DNA of 5,323 nucleotides from Pirellulaceae bacterium (GTDB lineage Bacteria; Planctomycetota; Planctomycetia; Pirellulales; Pirellulaceae): positions 1 through 5,323 of the forward strand of contig JADLDX010000617.1 in NCBI GenBank assembly GCA_020846515.1, given 5' to 3'. The position numbers and the translations under genes are program-made. Shown one piece after another: positions 1 through 4,443 of this stretch (position 1 is the first letter of the stretch; each line of letters opens with the position of its first letter). The notes beneath the pieces were generated by a model. That model made no database searches. It worked only from the letters and a program-made list of their open reading frames with translations, and was not told where the DNA came from.

Positions 1-52
1 AAGCAGTTTAACAGCCTAGTAATAGCCGTCCGACTTTCATAAGGGATTCGCA

Positions 53-80
53 TTGACCGTAGCGGATAACCTTCTGCAAT
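53..80 (+). promoter_or_regulatory. Weak sigma70-like promoter candidate
   Basis: TTGACC (53-58) and TGCAAT (75-80) are separated by 16 bases; they match the -35 and -10 consensus at 5/6 and 4/6 positions. The site lies about 370 bases before the DUF1559 start, which would give a long leader. A match of this quality is expected by chance fairly often, so this is only a candidate. Confidence 0.15.
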
Positions 81-289
81 CAAGCTGAATGCGATGGTAA
101 GATTACTTTTTGAAAAGCCTCGCTTTCCCAGCGAGAATGCTTGAGTTTTGCATTGCAATGGTGGCAGATCCGCCTTACATTGAAAGCACGCTCGACCCCT
201 AAATCGCTAACGACTGTTTTGAGACCAACCCTCTCGCGAACAGTGCACTGCTAACTAGAACGTATCTCACCTGACGTAGTCCGCCTCAC

Positions 290-317
290 TACAAGCCCCA
301 CTTGTAGAGGGCTTGTA
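290..317 (+). other. Leader hairpin with two alternative pairings
   Basis: TACAAGCCC (290-298) pairs perfectly with GGGCTTGTA (309-317), giving a 9-bp stem with a 10-base loop. The loop itself contains a second copy of CTTGTA (301-306), which can instead pair with TACAAG (290-295) around a 5-base CCCCA loop. The two folds exclude each other. The position, about 135 bases upstream of the DUF1559 start, is compatible with a structured mRNA leader, but a regulatory role is inference. Confidence 0.35.
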
Positions 318-450
318 TTCGCCAGGCAGTTCCTTCTTTGGCGGCGTGGCGACTCTCCACAGGACCAATCCATCTCGCTTGAGCGAATTCGCCCAAGCGT
401 GACGTTGGAATTCTACTTTTCTTTTTTCATGGTTATTTTGGGAGTCGGTT

Positions 451-1473
451 ATGAGTAGGAATTTGGCTTTGAAGCCTCGCGGTTTTACGTTGGTTGAGTT
501 GCTGGTTGTGATTGCCATCATTGGCATCTTGGTGGGTTTGCTCCTGCCGGCCGTTCAAGCGGCTCGCGAAGCAGCTCGGCGCATGCAGTGTTCGAACAAC
601 CTGAAGCAGCTAGGCCTGGCAGTATTGAATTACGAGAGCACTTATAAGAAGTTGCCCTCGGGCCGTATCAATCCAGCGTGTTTGAATACCACCACGATCA
701 CCAATGCGTCACGCACCGCGCAGAATATCCATGGTTTGGTACCGCTGCTGCCGTTTATGGAACAGACACCGCTTTACAATCAATTCAACTGGACCGCGCC
801 GTTTGGCGATTATACTCGCGCCGGTGTAACTCTGGCCGTGCCCAGTGCTTATGTCAGCGGCAACGCGCGGCTGGCAGCCAACAGCATCCCAGGCTTCTTC
901 TGCCCTTCCGACGGTGGTCCCAAGAAGATCATTACTCCAGCAGTCAACAACATTTATGCTCCCCAACTAGCGGCTGACAATTCAATCGAAGCCAGCAAGA
1001 CCAGCTACGACTTCATTACCAATGCTGCTGGTTTGAACACCTACAACTACTGGAAGATCACCTCGACCGATACACGCAACTTGTTCGGTGAGAACAGTTG
1101 GACTGGTATGAGCAGTATCGTTGACGGTACCACCAACACGTTGGCTATGGGCGAACATACGTTGGACTTGATCAATGGTGTCACATCGGGCTGGTCCTAC
1201 ATCGGTTGGGTGTCCAATGGCATCGATCCCGTAGGTCGTTTCAACACCACTTTCCCTGCTACGGGATTGAACGTCTGGAAGTATAACGTCAGTGCCCTGC
1301 GCATTGGCGCACGAGCCAGTTGGTACAACGCGGCCAGTATGCACACCGGTGGCGTTCAATTCGTCTACGCTGATGGTTCGGTCCACTTCCTTTCACAATC
1401 GATCGACGAACCTAGCTTGACCTACCTCAGCCGTATGGCTGATGGTCAAGTGATTCCTAACCCACCAGAATAA
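451..1473 (+). CDS. DUF1559 family pseudopilin-like protein
   Basis: This 340-residue protein has a type II secretion/type IV pilin-like leader: a short basic start, then the prepilin peptidase site G11|FTLVEL with the conserved Glu at mature position 5 (E16), followed by a hydrophobic helix (about residues 14-34) and the usual [20 protein letters not shown] continuation. The body carries DUF1559 landmarks: FFCPSDGG near 149-156, a [12 protein letters not shown] block at 224-235, and the C-terminal H-X9-DG motif (H298, D308-G309) within an ASMHTGG...[11 protein letters not shown] segment. Length is normal for the family and the gene looks intact. The ATG at 451 is supported by a GGGAG ribosome site at 440-444, six bases upstream. 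The family is massively expanded in Planctomycetota. It is thought to be processed and assembled or anchored at the envelope like a pseudopilin, but its biochemical role is not established. A lipoprotein gene typical of DUF1559 neighbourhoods follows. Confidence 0.95.
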   Translation: MSRNLALKPRGFTLVELLVVIAIIGILVGLLLPAVQAAREAARRMQCSNNLKQLGLAVLNYESTYKKLPSGRINPACLNTTTITNASRTAQNIHGLVPLLPFMEQTPLYNQFNWTAPFGDYTRAGVTLAVPSAYVSGNARLAANSIPGFFCPSDGGPKKIITPAVNNIYAPQLAADNSIEASKTSYDFITNAAGLNTYNYWKITSTDTRNLFGENSWTGMSSIVDGTTNTLAMGEHTLDLINGVTSGWSYIGWVSNGIDPVGRFNTTFPATGLNVWKYNVSALRIGARASWYNAASMHTGGVQFVYADGSVHFLSQSIDEPSLTYLSRMADGQVIPNPPE

Positions 1474-1476
1474 TTT

Positions 1477-1492
1477 TGGCATAATGCTGCCA
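1477..1492 (+). other. Small hairpin just after the DUF1559 stop
   Basis: TGGCA (1477-1481) pairs with TGCCA (1488-1492) around a 6-base loop, starting three bases after the stop codon. It is the first of three consecutive hairpins in this intergenic space and is short enough to be accidental. Confidence 0.25.
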
Positions 1493-1506
1493 TAGTTCTG
1501 TCTCAA

Positions 1507-1533
1507 AGATGTTCGCAGGTGCTGCGAACATCT
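1507..1533 (+). terminator. Perfect 11-bp hairpin, terminator or processing candidate
   Basis: AGATGTTCGCA (1507-1517) and TGCGAACATCT (1523-1533) form a perfect 11-bp stem around the loop GGTGC. It begins 33 bases after the DUF1559 stop. No T-tract follows, so it does not meet the classical intrinsic terminator pattern. It may instead be an mRNA 3'-end stabiliser or an attenuating element between the DUF1559 gene and the lipoprotein genes. Confidence 0.5.
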
Positions 1534-1549
1534 AATAACGATTACTCAG

Positions 1550-1580
1550 CAACCGGCAAAGCATTCGCTTCTGCCGGTTG
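1550..1580 (+). other. 13-bp stem with single bulge, second intergenic hairpin
   Basis: CAACCGGCAAAGC (1550-1562) pairs with GCTT (1567-1570) and TGCCGGTTG (1572-1580). Only C1571 is bulged and the loop is ATTC. The stem is longer than chance would readily give. It has no T-tract and lies about 95 bases before the next start codon, so it would sit in the transcript between the DUF1559 gene and the lipoprotein gene, or in the leader of the latter. Its 5' arm shares AACCGGCAA with the hairpin between motA and motB (4349-4357). Confidence 0.45.
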
Positions 1581-1674
1581 GAACCGTTAAGGGTTGGATG
1601 GTTTTAATCGCCCTGGGATACCTCGGGCGGTTGTTCATTTATTGATTTATTCATTCTGGATTTCGGAGTTGTGC

Positions 1675-2127
1675 ATGCGTCAAGTTATTTTGTTAGGCGG
1701 GCTGCTGGCGGCAATGGTGGGTTGTGGTGGTGATGGTTTGGACCGCGTTCCAATCCAAGGCGTCTTGACCGCTAACGGCACGCCTGTTCCTAGTGCCATC
1801 GTTCAGTTTACGCCTAAGGGCGGCACTCCTGGCGAAGGTGCCATTGGTCAATCCGATGCAGAAGGCAAGTTTACGGTTATCAGCTCACGACAGGATGACT
1901 CCGGCGTACCCCCAGGCAAGTACAGTGTGCGGATATCTTTATTGACCGACGGCAAAGGCAATCCATTGCCACCTGACGCGACGCAAGCGGATCACCCGGA
2001 CGCCAAGGAATCCATTCCTGCCCCGTACAGCACACCCAACTCACCCTTGGAAGTCACGATTGATGATAAAGGTGGCGCAGTTCTGATCGATATGCCGGCT
2101 AAAATTGCTGGTTTGAAGAAGAAGTAG
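1675..2127 (+). CDS. Lipoprotein with carboxypeptidase-regulatory/transthyretin-like domain
   Basis: A 150-residue predicted lipoprotein. It has a hydrophobic signal peptide (residues 4-15) ending in MVGC, with lipidation expected at C17; Met at the -3 position is a relaxed lipobox. The mature part reads as a single beta-sandwich domain of the planctomycete type: a VPIQGVLTANGTPVP opening (25-39), a strand AIVQFTPKG (41-49), DAEGKFTV (61-68), a VPPGKYSVRI block (78-87), and a tail IPAPYSTPNSPLEVTI (114-129). The start at 1675 is chosen because GGAG (1665-1668) lies six bases upstream and the signal peptide then begins at the N-terminus. An in-frame TTG at 1594 would add 27 residues and bury the signal. 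Proteins of this kind regularly follow DUF1559 genes in Planctomycetota. They are presumed envelope-anchored, and their function is unknown. It shares a transcription unit at least with the next lipoprotein (35-base gap). Confidence 0.88.
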   Translation: MRQVILLGGLLAAMVGCGGDGLDRVPIQGVLTANGTPVPSAIVQFTPKGGTPGEGAIGQSDAEGKFTVISSRQDDSGVPPGKYSVRISLLTDGKGNPLPPDATQADHPDAKESIPAPYSTPNSPLEVTIDDKGGAVLIDMPAKIAGLKKK

Positions 2128-2162
2128 TTCTCACCCAATCATCTGTGCGAAAGTGTTGTCCC

Positions 2163-2621
2163 ATGAGATATTCGTTTTTTGTTTGCGCTCTTTGCCTCGG
2201 CGGACTGAGCCTGGGCTGCAAGCCCGCCGAACAACCACCGGCCAACGTAACGCAGGCGACAGTGGGCGAGGTTTCAACGGAGAAGAGCGAAGTTGAACTG
2301 TCCGAGCCGAAACTGATCTTTGTCCCACCGGAGCTGCTGAAGTTTGAGTTCAAGTACAAGTTCGTCAAAGGCAAGCCAACCAAGAACTACGTCTGCATGT
2401 TGAGCTTTCCAGGTAGCAACAATCAAGGGCAAAAGCCCATGGAAGCCTGGGAACTACAGGCGTCCGGTACGATCAAGGGCGGCATAGAACTGCAATCGTT
2501 CGACCCTCCGGTAAAAGCGTTTGAAATCACGATGGGCGAAGCCGAAGTGCCTCAAAGTGGTTACGAAACGATTTCCAACAAGCTGACCGGTGAAGTTACC
2601 TATCCAGAAGCCGCAAAATAA
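2163..2621 (+). CDS. Hypothetical lipoprotein, unrecognised family
   Basis: I do not recognise the family. The 152-residue product starts with a lipoprotein-type signal peptide: a basic residue at 2, a hydrophobic core at 4-17, then SLGC with lipidation expected at C19. After it comes a Pro/Glu-rich linker (residues about 20-50) and a compact domain (about 51-146) rich in alternating hydrophobic and polar residues: FVPPELLKFEFKYKFVKG, NYVCMLSFPG, MEAWELQASGTIKGGIEL, AFEITMGEAEVP. This suggests a beta-rich fold, perhaps an immunoglobulin-like or other beta-sandwich. Two further Cys lie in the signal (8 and 11) and one in the domain (78). The ATG at 2163 is preferred to the in-frame GTG at 2145, which has no ribosome site and would add KCC before the signal. 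A weak GAAAG at 2149-2153 is nine bases from the ATG. The gap to the preceding lipoprotein gene is only 35 bases, so the two are probably co-transcribed. Confidence 0.8.
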   Translation: MRYSFFVCALCLGGLSLGCKPAEQPPANVTQATVGEVSTEKSEVELSEPKLIFVPPELLKFEFKYKFVKGKPTKNYVCMLSFPGSNNQGQKPMEAWELQASGTIKGGIELQSFDPPVKAFEITMGEAEVPQSGYETISNKLTGEVTYPEAAK

Positions 2622-2644
2622 GTCGACGCAGTGAAGCGTCGACT
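2621..2644 (+). terminator. 9-bp hairpin overlapping the lipoprotein stop codon
   Basis: AGTCGACGC (2621-2629) pairs perfectly with GCGTCGACT (2636-2644) around the loop AGTGAA. The first base of the stem is the last base of the TAA stop. There is no T-tract. As the first strong fold after the lipoprotein pair it is the best candidate for the 3' end of that transcript. Confidence 0.45.
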
Positions 2645-2662
2645 AGGTATCCGACTAGGTAT
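2640..2662. repeat. Tandem 12-bp repeat, two copies
   Basis: CGACTAGGTAT occurs at 2640-2650 and again at 2652-2662, a period of 12. The first copy overlaps the 3' arm of the stop-codon hairpin. It is probably a local slippage duplication of the hairpin flank. Confidence 0.6.
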
Positions 2663-2670
2663 TGCTGCGA

Positions 2671-2697
2671 AAGCGGACGCACCGCCTGTGGCCGCTT
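2671..2697. other. Imperfect hairpin in the gap after the second lipoprotein
   Basis: AAGCGG (2671-2676) pairs with CCGCTT (2692-2697). The 15-base loop can form a further CAC/GTG helix (2680-2682 with 2688-2690). The fold is moderate and no function is evident. Confidence 0.25.
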
Positions 2698-2704
2698 ACC
2701 AACC

Positions 2705-2732
2705 TTTAAAAAACTCAATGTTTCGCTATAGT
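2705..2732 (+). promoter_or_regulatory. Sigma70-like promoter candidate for the small membrane protein
   Basis: TTTAAA (2705-2710) and TATAGT (2727-2732) are spaced by 16 bases and match the -35 and -10 consensus at 4/6 and 5/6. Transcription would start near 2739, about 127 bases before the small membrane protein gene, placing the 2764-2796 hairpin in its leader. This is the best-looking promoter in the 2622-2865 gap, but planctomycete promoters often diverge from the consensus. Confidence 0.3.
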
Positions 2733-2763
2733 AGCTGGCTCTCTGCCCGCAACAAGCACCCGA

Positions 2764-2796
2764 GAGTCGCCAAGCCCCAGAACGGCTTGACGACTC
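2764..2796 (+). other. 13-bp hairpin with one mismatch
   Basis: GAGTCGCCAAGCC (2764-2776) pairs with GGCTTGACGACTC (2784-2796), apart from one C/A mismatch, around a 7-base loop. No T-run follows. It lies about 70 bases before the small membrane protein gene and could be a leader structure of that gene or the end of the preceding unit. Confidence 0.4.
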
Positions 2797-2865
2797 AGTT
2801 GGTTCGTGGGTGAGCAGTGCAGGCCAATTACTTTCAATCAGTCGTAACAGTTGAGTTTTCGTGGA

Positions 2866-3048
2866 ATGAAGCGTTTTAAGCGGATGGCGCTCGAGATAGG
2901 CTGGTTGTGGGCCTTGATCTTCGCGATCAATACAGCTCTGGCTGTTGGTGTCAGCCCTCTTTATTATCTGATGTATCCAGTGCTGATTACCATCTGCATC
3001 TACTTTACGTTCATGCGTTACGACGAAGAGGGCAACCCGCGGCAGTAA
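2866..3048 (+). CDS. Small two-helix membrane protein, unknown function
   Basis: The 60-residue product has a basic N-terminus (KRFKR, residues 2-6), a hydrophobic segment at about 11-29 (IGWLWALIFAINTALAVGV), a short SPLYY turn and a second hydrophobic segment at about 32-50, ending in a polar tail with RYDEEGN. This predicts a hairpin membrane protein with both ends in the cytoplasm. I do not recognise a named family. The length, the two clean helices and the charged tails argue for a real gene. The start is uncertain. ATG 2866 is chosen because the basic stretch then forms the N-terminus; TTG 2851 would add five residues and ATG 2884 would remove six. No strong ribosome site is visible for any of these. 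It stands alone, over 200 bases after the lipoproteins and 418 bases before motA, so membership of the motility unit is not shown. Confidence 0.6.
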   Translation: MKRFKRMALEIGWLWALIFAINTALAVGVSPLYYLMYPVLITICIYFTFMRYDEEGNPRQ

Positions 3049-3049
3049 C

Positions 3050-3099
3050 CGAATCGTTCCGCGACTCTTCTCTTCTGTAGACGAATCGCTCCGCGACTC
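3050..3099. repeat. Two direct copies of an 18-bp element
   Basis: CGAATCGTTCCGCGACTC (3050-3067) and CGAATCGCTCCGCGACTC (3082-3099) differ at one position and are 32 bases apart. Each copy is itself an imperfect dyad (CGAATCG with CGACTC plus a 3' base). They begin two bases after the stop codon of the small membrane protein. The element has the look of a dispersed intergenic palindromic repeat, which only a genome search could confirm. Confidence 0.6.
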
Positions 3100-3102
3100 G
3101 TC
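3080..3102 (+). terminator. Hairpin formed by the second repeat copy
   Basis: GACGAATCG (3080-3088) pairs with CGACTCGTC (3094-3102), with one A/C mismatch, around the loop CTCCG. It is followed by ATTTCTTC, which is weakly T-rich. Placed 32 bases after the small membrane protein gene, it is a plausible terminator for that gene. Confidence 0.4.
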
Positions 3103-3261
3103 ATTTCTTCACTTGTACCGCCCTGTCCAATCCCCGTCACAGAATGCAGTGGCTGCAACTTCAATCAAACTGCGAACAATAGGGCGAATTCACTTTTCGG
3201 TGATATCGCTATTGATAAAAGCACTGTGGTTGGGATGACACGCACTTCGTGCTTCTTGGGA

Positions 3262-3290
3262 TTGATCGATCAACAACTGTGTGCACAGTT
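3262..3290. promoter_or_regulatory. Paired palindromes, operator-like
   Basis: TTGATCGATCAA (3262-3273) is a perfect 12-bp palindrome. One base later, AACTGTG (3275-3281) and CACAGTT (3284-3290) form a 7-bp inverted repeat with a 2-bp spacer. Both have the size and symmetry of binding sites for dimeric regulators. They lie immediately before the FliA-like promoter candidate, roughly 180-200 bases upstream of motA. Their function is inferred from position only. Confidence 0.35.
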
Positions 3291-3293
3291 TCA

Positions 3294-3321
3294 AAAACGG
3301 CTGGTCCCCCACCGCCGATCG
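3294..3321 (+). promoter_or_regulatory. FliA (sigma28)-like promoter candidate for motAB
   Basis: GCCGATCG (3314-3321) matches the flagellar sigma28 -10 consensus GCCGATAA at 6 of 8 positions. An A-run (AAAA, 3294-3297) lies 16 bases upstream, where TAAA is expected at about 15. The flagellar context supports it; the weak -35 and the last two -10 bases count against it. Transcription would start near 3329, giving a leader of about 140 bases. Confidence 0.25.
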
Positions 3322-3340
3322 GATCGAGTACACGAATAGG

Positions 3341-3383
3341 AGTCTATAGTTCACCATAGGCGTTGGTACGCTATAGGTGGACT
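3341..3383 (+). other. Bulged stem in the putative motA leader
   Basis: AGTC (3341-3344) pairs with GACT (3380-3383), CACC (3352-3355) with GGTG (3376-3379), ATAG (3356-3359) with CTAT (3371-3374), and CG (3361-3362) with CG (3369-3370). A 7-base bulge, two single-base bulges and a 6-base loop interrupt the helix. The pairing totals 14 bp. It could be a structured mRNA leader element, but it does not match a riboswitch that I know. Confidence 0.25.
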
Positions 3384-3411
3384 TGCCACAGCGTGCCCGT
3401 TGGGGGGCGAG

Positions 3412-3425
3412 CGACCTGGAGGTCG
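3412..3425. promoter_or_regulatory. Inverted repeat CGACCT-GG-AGGTCG before motA
   Basis: CGACCT (3412-3417) and AGGTCG (3420-3425) form a perfect 6-bp inverted repeat with a 2-bp centre, about 42 bases before the motA start. It could be an operator or a small hairpin; its closeness to the start codon makes a control role conceivable. Confidence 0.25.
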
Positions 3426-3466
3426 ATCGTAGGTACAGTACTCGACAGGATTACTGAAGTCTAAAC

Positions 3467-4333
3467 ATGGTCACAATCGTTGGATTTTTGGTAGTAGTGG
3501 GCGCTGTTATCGGTGGTTTCACCTGGGCTGGAGGCCACGTAGGTTCGCTGTTCCACCCGTCAGAAATTCTGACCATCGGCGGCGCTTCATTGGGGGCACT
3601 AATCGTGATGTCCCCCATGCCTGTGCTGAAGAAGCTGGTGGCAGGTTTGATCGGCACGCTCAAAGGGAACCCTTTTGGCCGTTCAACCTACGATGAACTT
3701 TTTAAGTTGATGTATCAACTATTTCGCAAAGCCAGGCGCGATGGACTGCTGGCCCTCGAGCCGCACGTGGCCGATCCACATGAGAGCGCCATCTTCAAAC
3801 GCTATCCCAAGATTCATGGCAATCACCATGCCACCGCGTTTATCGCTGGAGCTTTAGGCCCCATGCTGGACGGCAGCGTCGACGGCGCGCAGCTCGAGAT
3901 GCTACTGGACGCCGAGATCCACGCGATGGAGGCAGAGCATCATGCACCGGTAGACGTGCTGTCCAAAACTGCCGACGGATTGCCAGGTTTCGGCATCGTG
4001 GCCGCTGTGTTGGGTATTGTGGTGACGATGGGACACATCGGCGGTCCGGTGGAAGAGATTGGACACTCCGTAGGTGCCGCTCTGGTTGGTACGTTCTTGG
4101 GGATTCTGGCGTCGTACGGCTTTATTGCACCACTGGTGGTCAAAATGGACTTCGCCGGCCATGCAGAATCAGCTTTTATGCGCGCTATCGCCTCTTCGGT
4201 GACCTGCTTTATGAATAACATGCCACCCAAGATTGCCATCGAAGCCGCTCGGCGCGGTTTACCCCAAGATGTGCGGCCTTCGTCTGAAGAGCTTGAGACC
4301 ATGCTCAAGGAAGTCGATTCCTACACTGATTGA
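3467..4333 (+). CDS. motA: Flagellar motor stator protein MotA
   Basis: MotA forms, with MotB, the ion-conducting stator of the flagellar motor in the inner membrane, and its cytoplasmic loop pushes on the rotor protein FliG. The 288-residue product is close to the 295 of E. coli and aligns with it over nearly the whole length. Membrane segments lie at about 3-21, 33-50, 172-192 and 204-224, with a large cytoplasmic loop between the second and third. Key residues are present at the same numbers as in E. coli: R90 (ARRDG) and E98 (LALE) of the FliG-contacting loop, P173 (GLPGFGIVAAV) and P222 (YGFIAPL). Signature blocks include DAEIHAMEAEH and VGTFLGILASYGFI. The ATG at 3467 has GAAG at 3456-3459, seven bases upstream, and puts the first helix at the N-terminus. 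The gene looks intact. motB follows 110 bases downstream, farther away than usual for this pair. Confidence 0.97.
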   Translation: MVTIVGFLVVVGAVIGGFTWAGGHVGSLFHPSEILTIGGASLGALIVMSPMPVLKKLVAGLIGTLKGNPFGRSTYDELFKLMYQLFRKARRDGLLALEPHVADPHESAIFKRYPKIHGNHHATAFIAGALGPMLDGSVDGAQLEMLLDAEIHAMEAEHHAPVDVLSKTADGLPGFGIVAAVLGIVVTMGHIGGPVEEIGHSVGAALVGTFLGILASYGFIAPLVVKMDFAGHAESAFMRAIASSVTCFMNNMPPKIAIEAARRGLPQDVRPSSEELETMLKEVDSYTD

Positions 4334-4350
4334 TGCTGATGTTAGATCAA

Positions 4351-4370
4351 CCGGCAAGCTGGTTTGCCGG
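4351..4370 (+). other. Hairpin in the motA-motB spacer, first
   Basis: CCGGCAA (4351-4357) pairs perfectly with TTGCCGG (4364-4370) around a 6-base loop, 17 bases after the motA stop. No T-tract follows. It could reduce read-through, protect the motA mRNA end, or set the MotA:MotB ratio. Confidence 0.4.
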
Positions 4371-4379
4371 GTCGGGCCC

Positions 4380-4398
4380 AGCCGCACATGTCGCGGCT
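4380..4398 (+). other. Hairpin in the motA-motB spacer, second
   Basis: AGCCGC (4380-4385) pairs with GCGGCT (4393-4398); the 7-base loop contains ACATGT. It ends 33 bases before the motB ribosome site. Confidence 0.35.
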
Positions 4399-4431
4399 AA
4401 GCAATGAAGCAACAAATACCAAGGAACTGGT

Positions 4432-4436
4432 GAGGA
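4432..4436 (+). promoter_or_regulatory. motB ribosome-binding site
   Basis: GAGGA lies seven bases before ATG 4444 and is among the clearest ribosome sites in the window. No other start codon lies in frame between the stop at 4405 and this ATG, so the very short MotB N-terminus is genuine. Confidence 0.7.
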
Positions 4437-4443
4437 CGAACAA

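Larger units (their letters stand above)
1..450. other. Non-coding upstream region, no supported gene
   Basis: I see no reading frame here with a plausible start, ribosome site and protein-like composition on either strand. The stretch is moderately AT-rich. It contains a hairpin with arms CTCGCT/AGCGAG (119-135), two perfect 10-bp palindromes (CATTGCAATG at 151-160 and CAGTGCACTG at 241-250) and a leader hairpin before the DUF1559 gene (listed separately). It probably holds the promoter and untranslated leader of the gene at 451 and possibly the trailer of a gene outside the window. Confidence 0.6.
3049..3466. other. 418-bp gene-free region upstream of motA
   Basis: No protein-coding gene can be supported on either strand. 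The stretch contains, in order, a duplicated 18-mer whose second copy folds into a hairpin (3050-3102), a small TGCAG/CTGCA dyad (3145-3157), a GCAC/GTGC mini-hairpin (3242-3252), two adjacent palindromes (3262-3290), a FliA-like promoter candidate (3294-3321), a bulged leader stem (3341-3383) and a further dyad (3412-3425). It most likely separates two transcription units and carries the motAB control region. Confidence 0.6.

Noticed and set aside
267..527. 86-residue antisense reading frame overlapping the DUF1559 start
   Set aside because: It has no ribosome site or recognisable domain, its composition is not protein-like, and it overlaps the well-supported N-terminus of the DUF1559 gene.
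982..1386. 134-residue antisense frame within the DUF1559 gene
   Set aside because: It is a complementary-strand shadow with no start signal or domain.
1594..1674. Upstream in-frame TTG start for the first lipoprotein
   Set aside because: It would place 27 extra residues before a textbook signal peptide, whereas ATG 1675 has a GGAG site at ideal distance.
2145..2162. GTG start for the second lipoprotein
   Set aside because: It has no ribosome site upstream, and ATG 2163 gives a cleaner signal peptide.
2631..2813. 60-residue frame starting with GTG inside the stop-codon hairpin
   Set aside because: The start lies in a hairpin loop without a ribosome site, the frame runs through two further hairpins and a tandem repeat, and the product shows no hydrophobic core or motif.
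3049..3466. Sigma54 promoter before motA
   Set aside because: I found no acceptable TGGCAC-N5-TTGC pattern.
3940..4308. 122-residue antisense frame within motA
   Set aside because: It is a complementary-strand shadow of a strongly conserved gene; its sequence resembles no family and it has no start signal.
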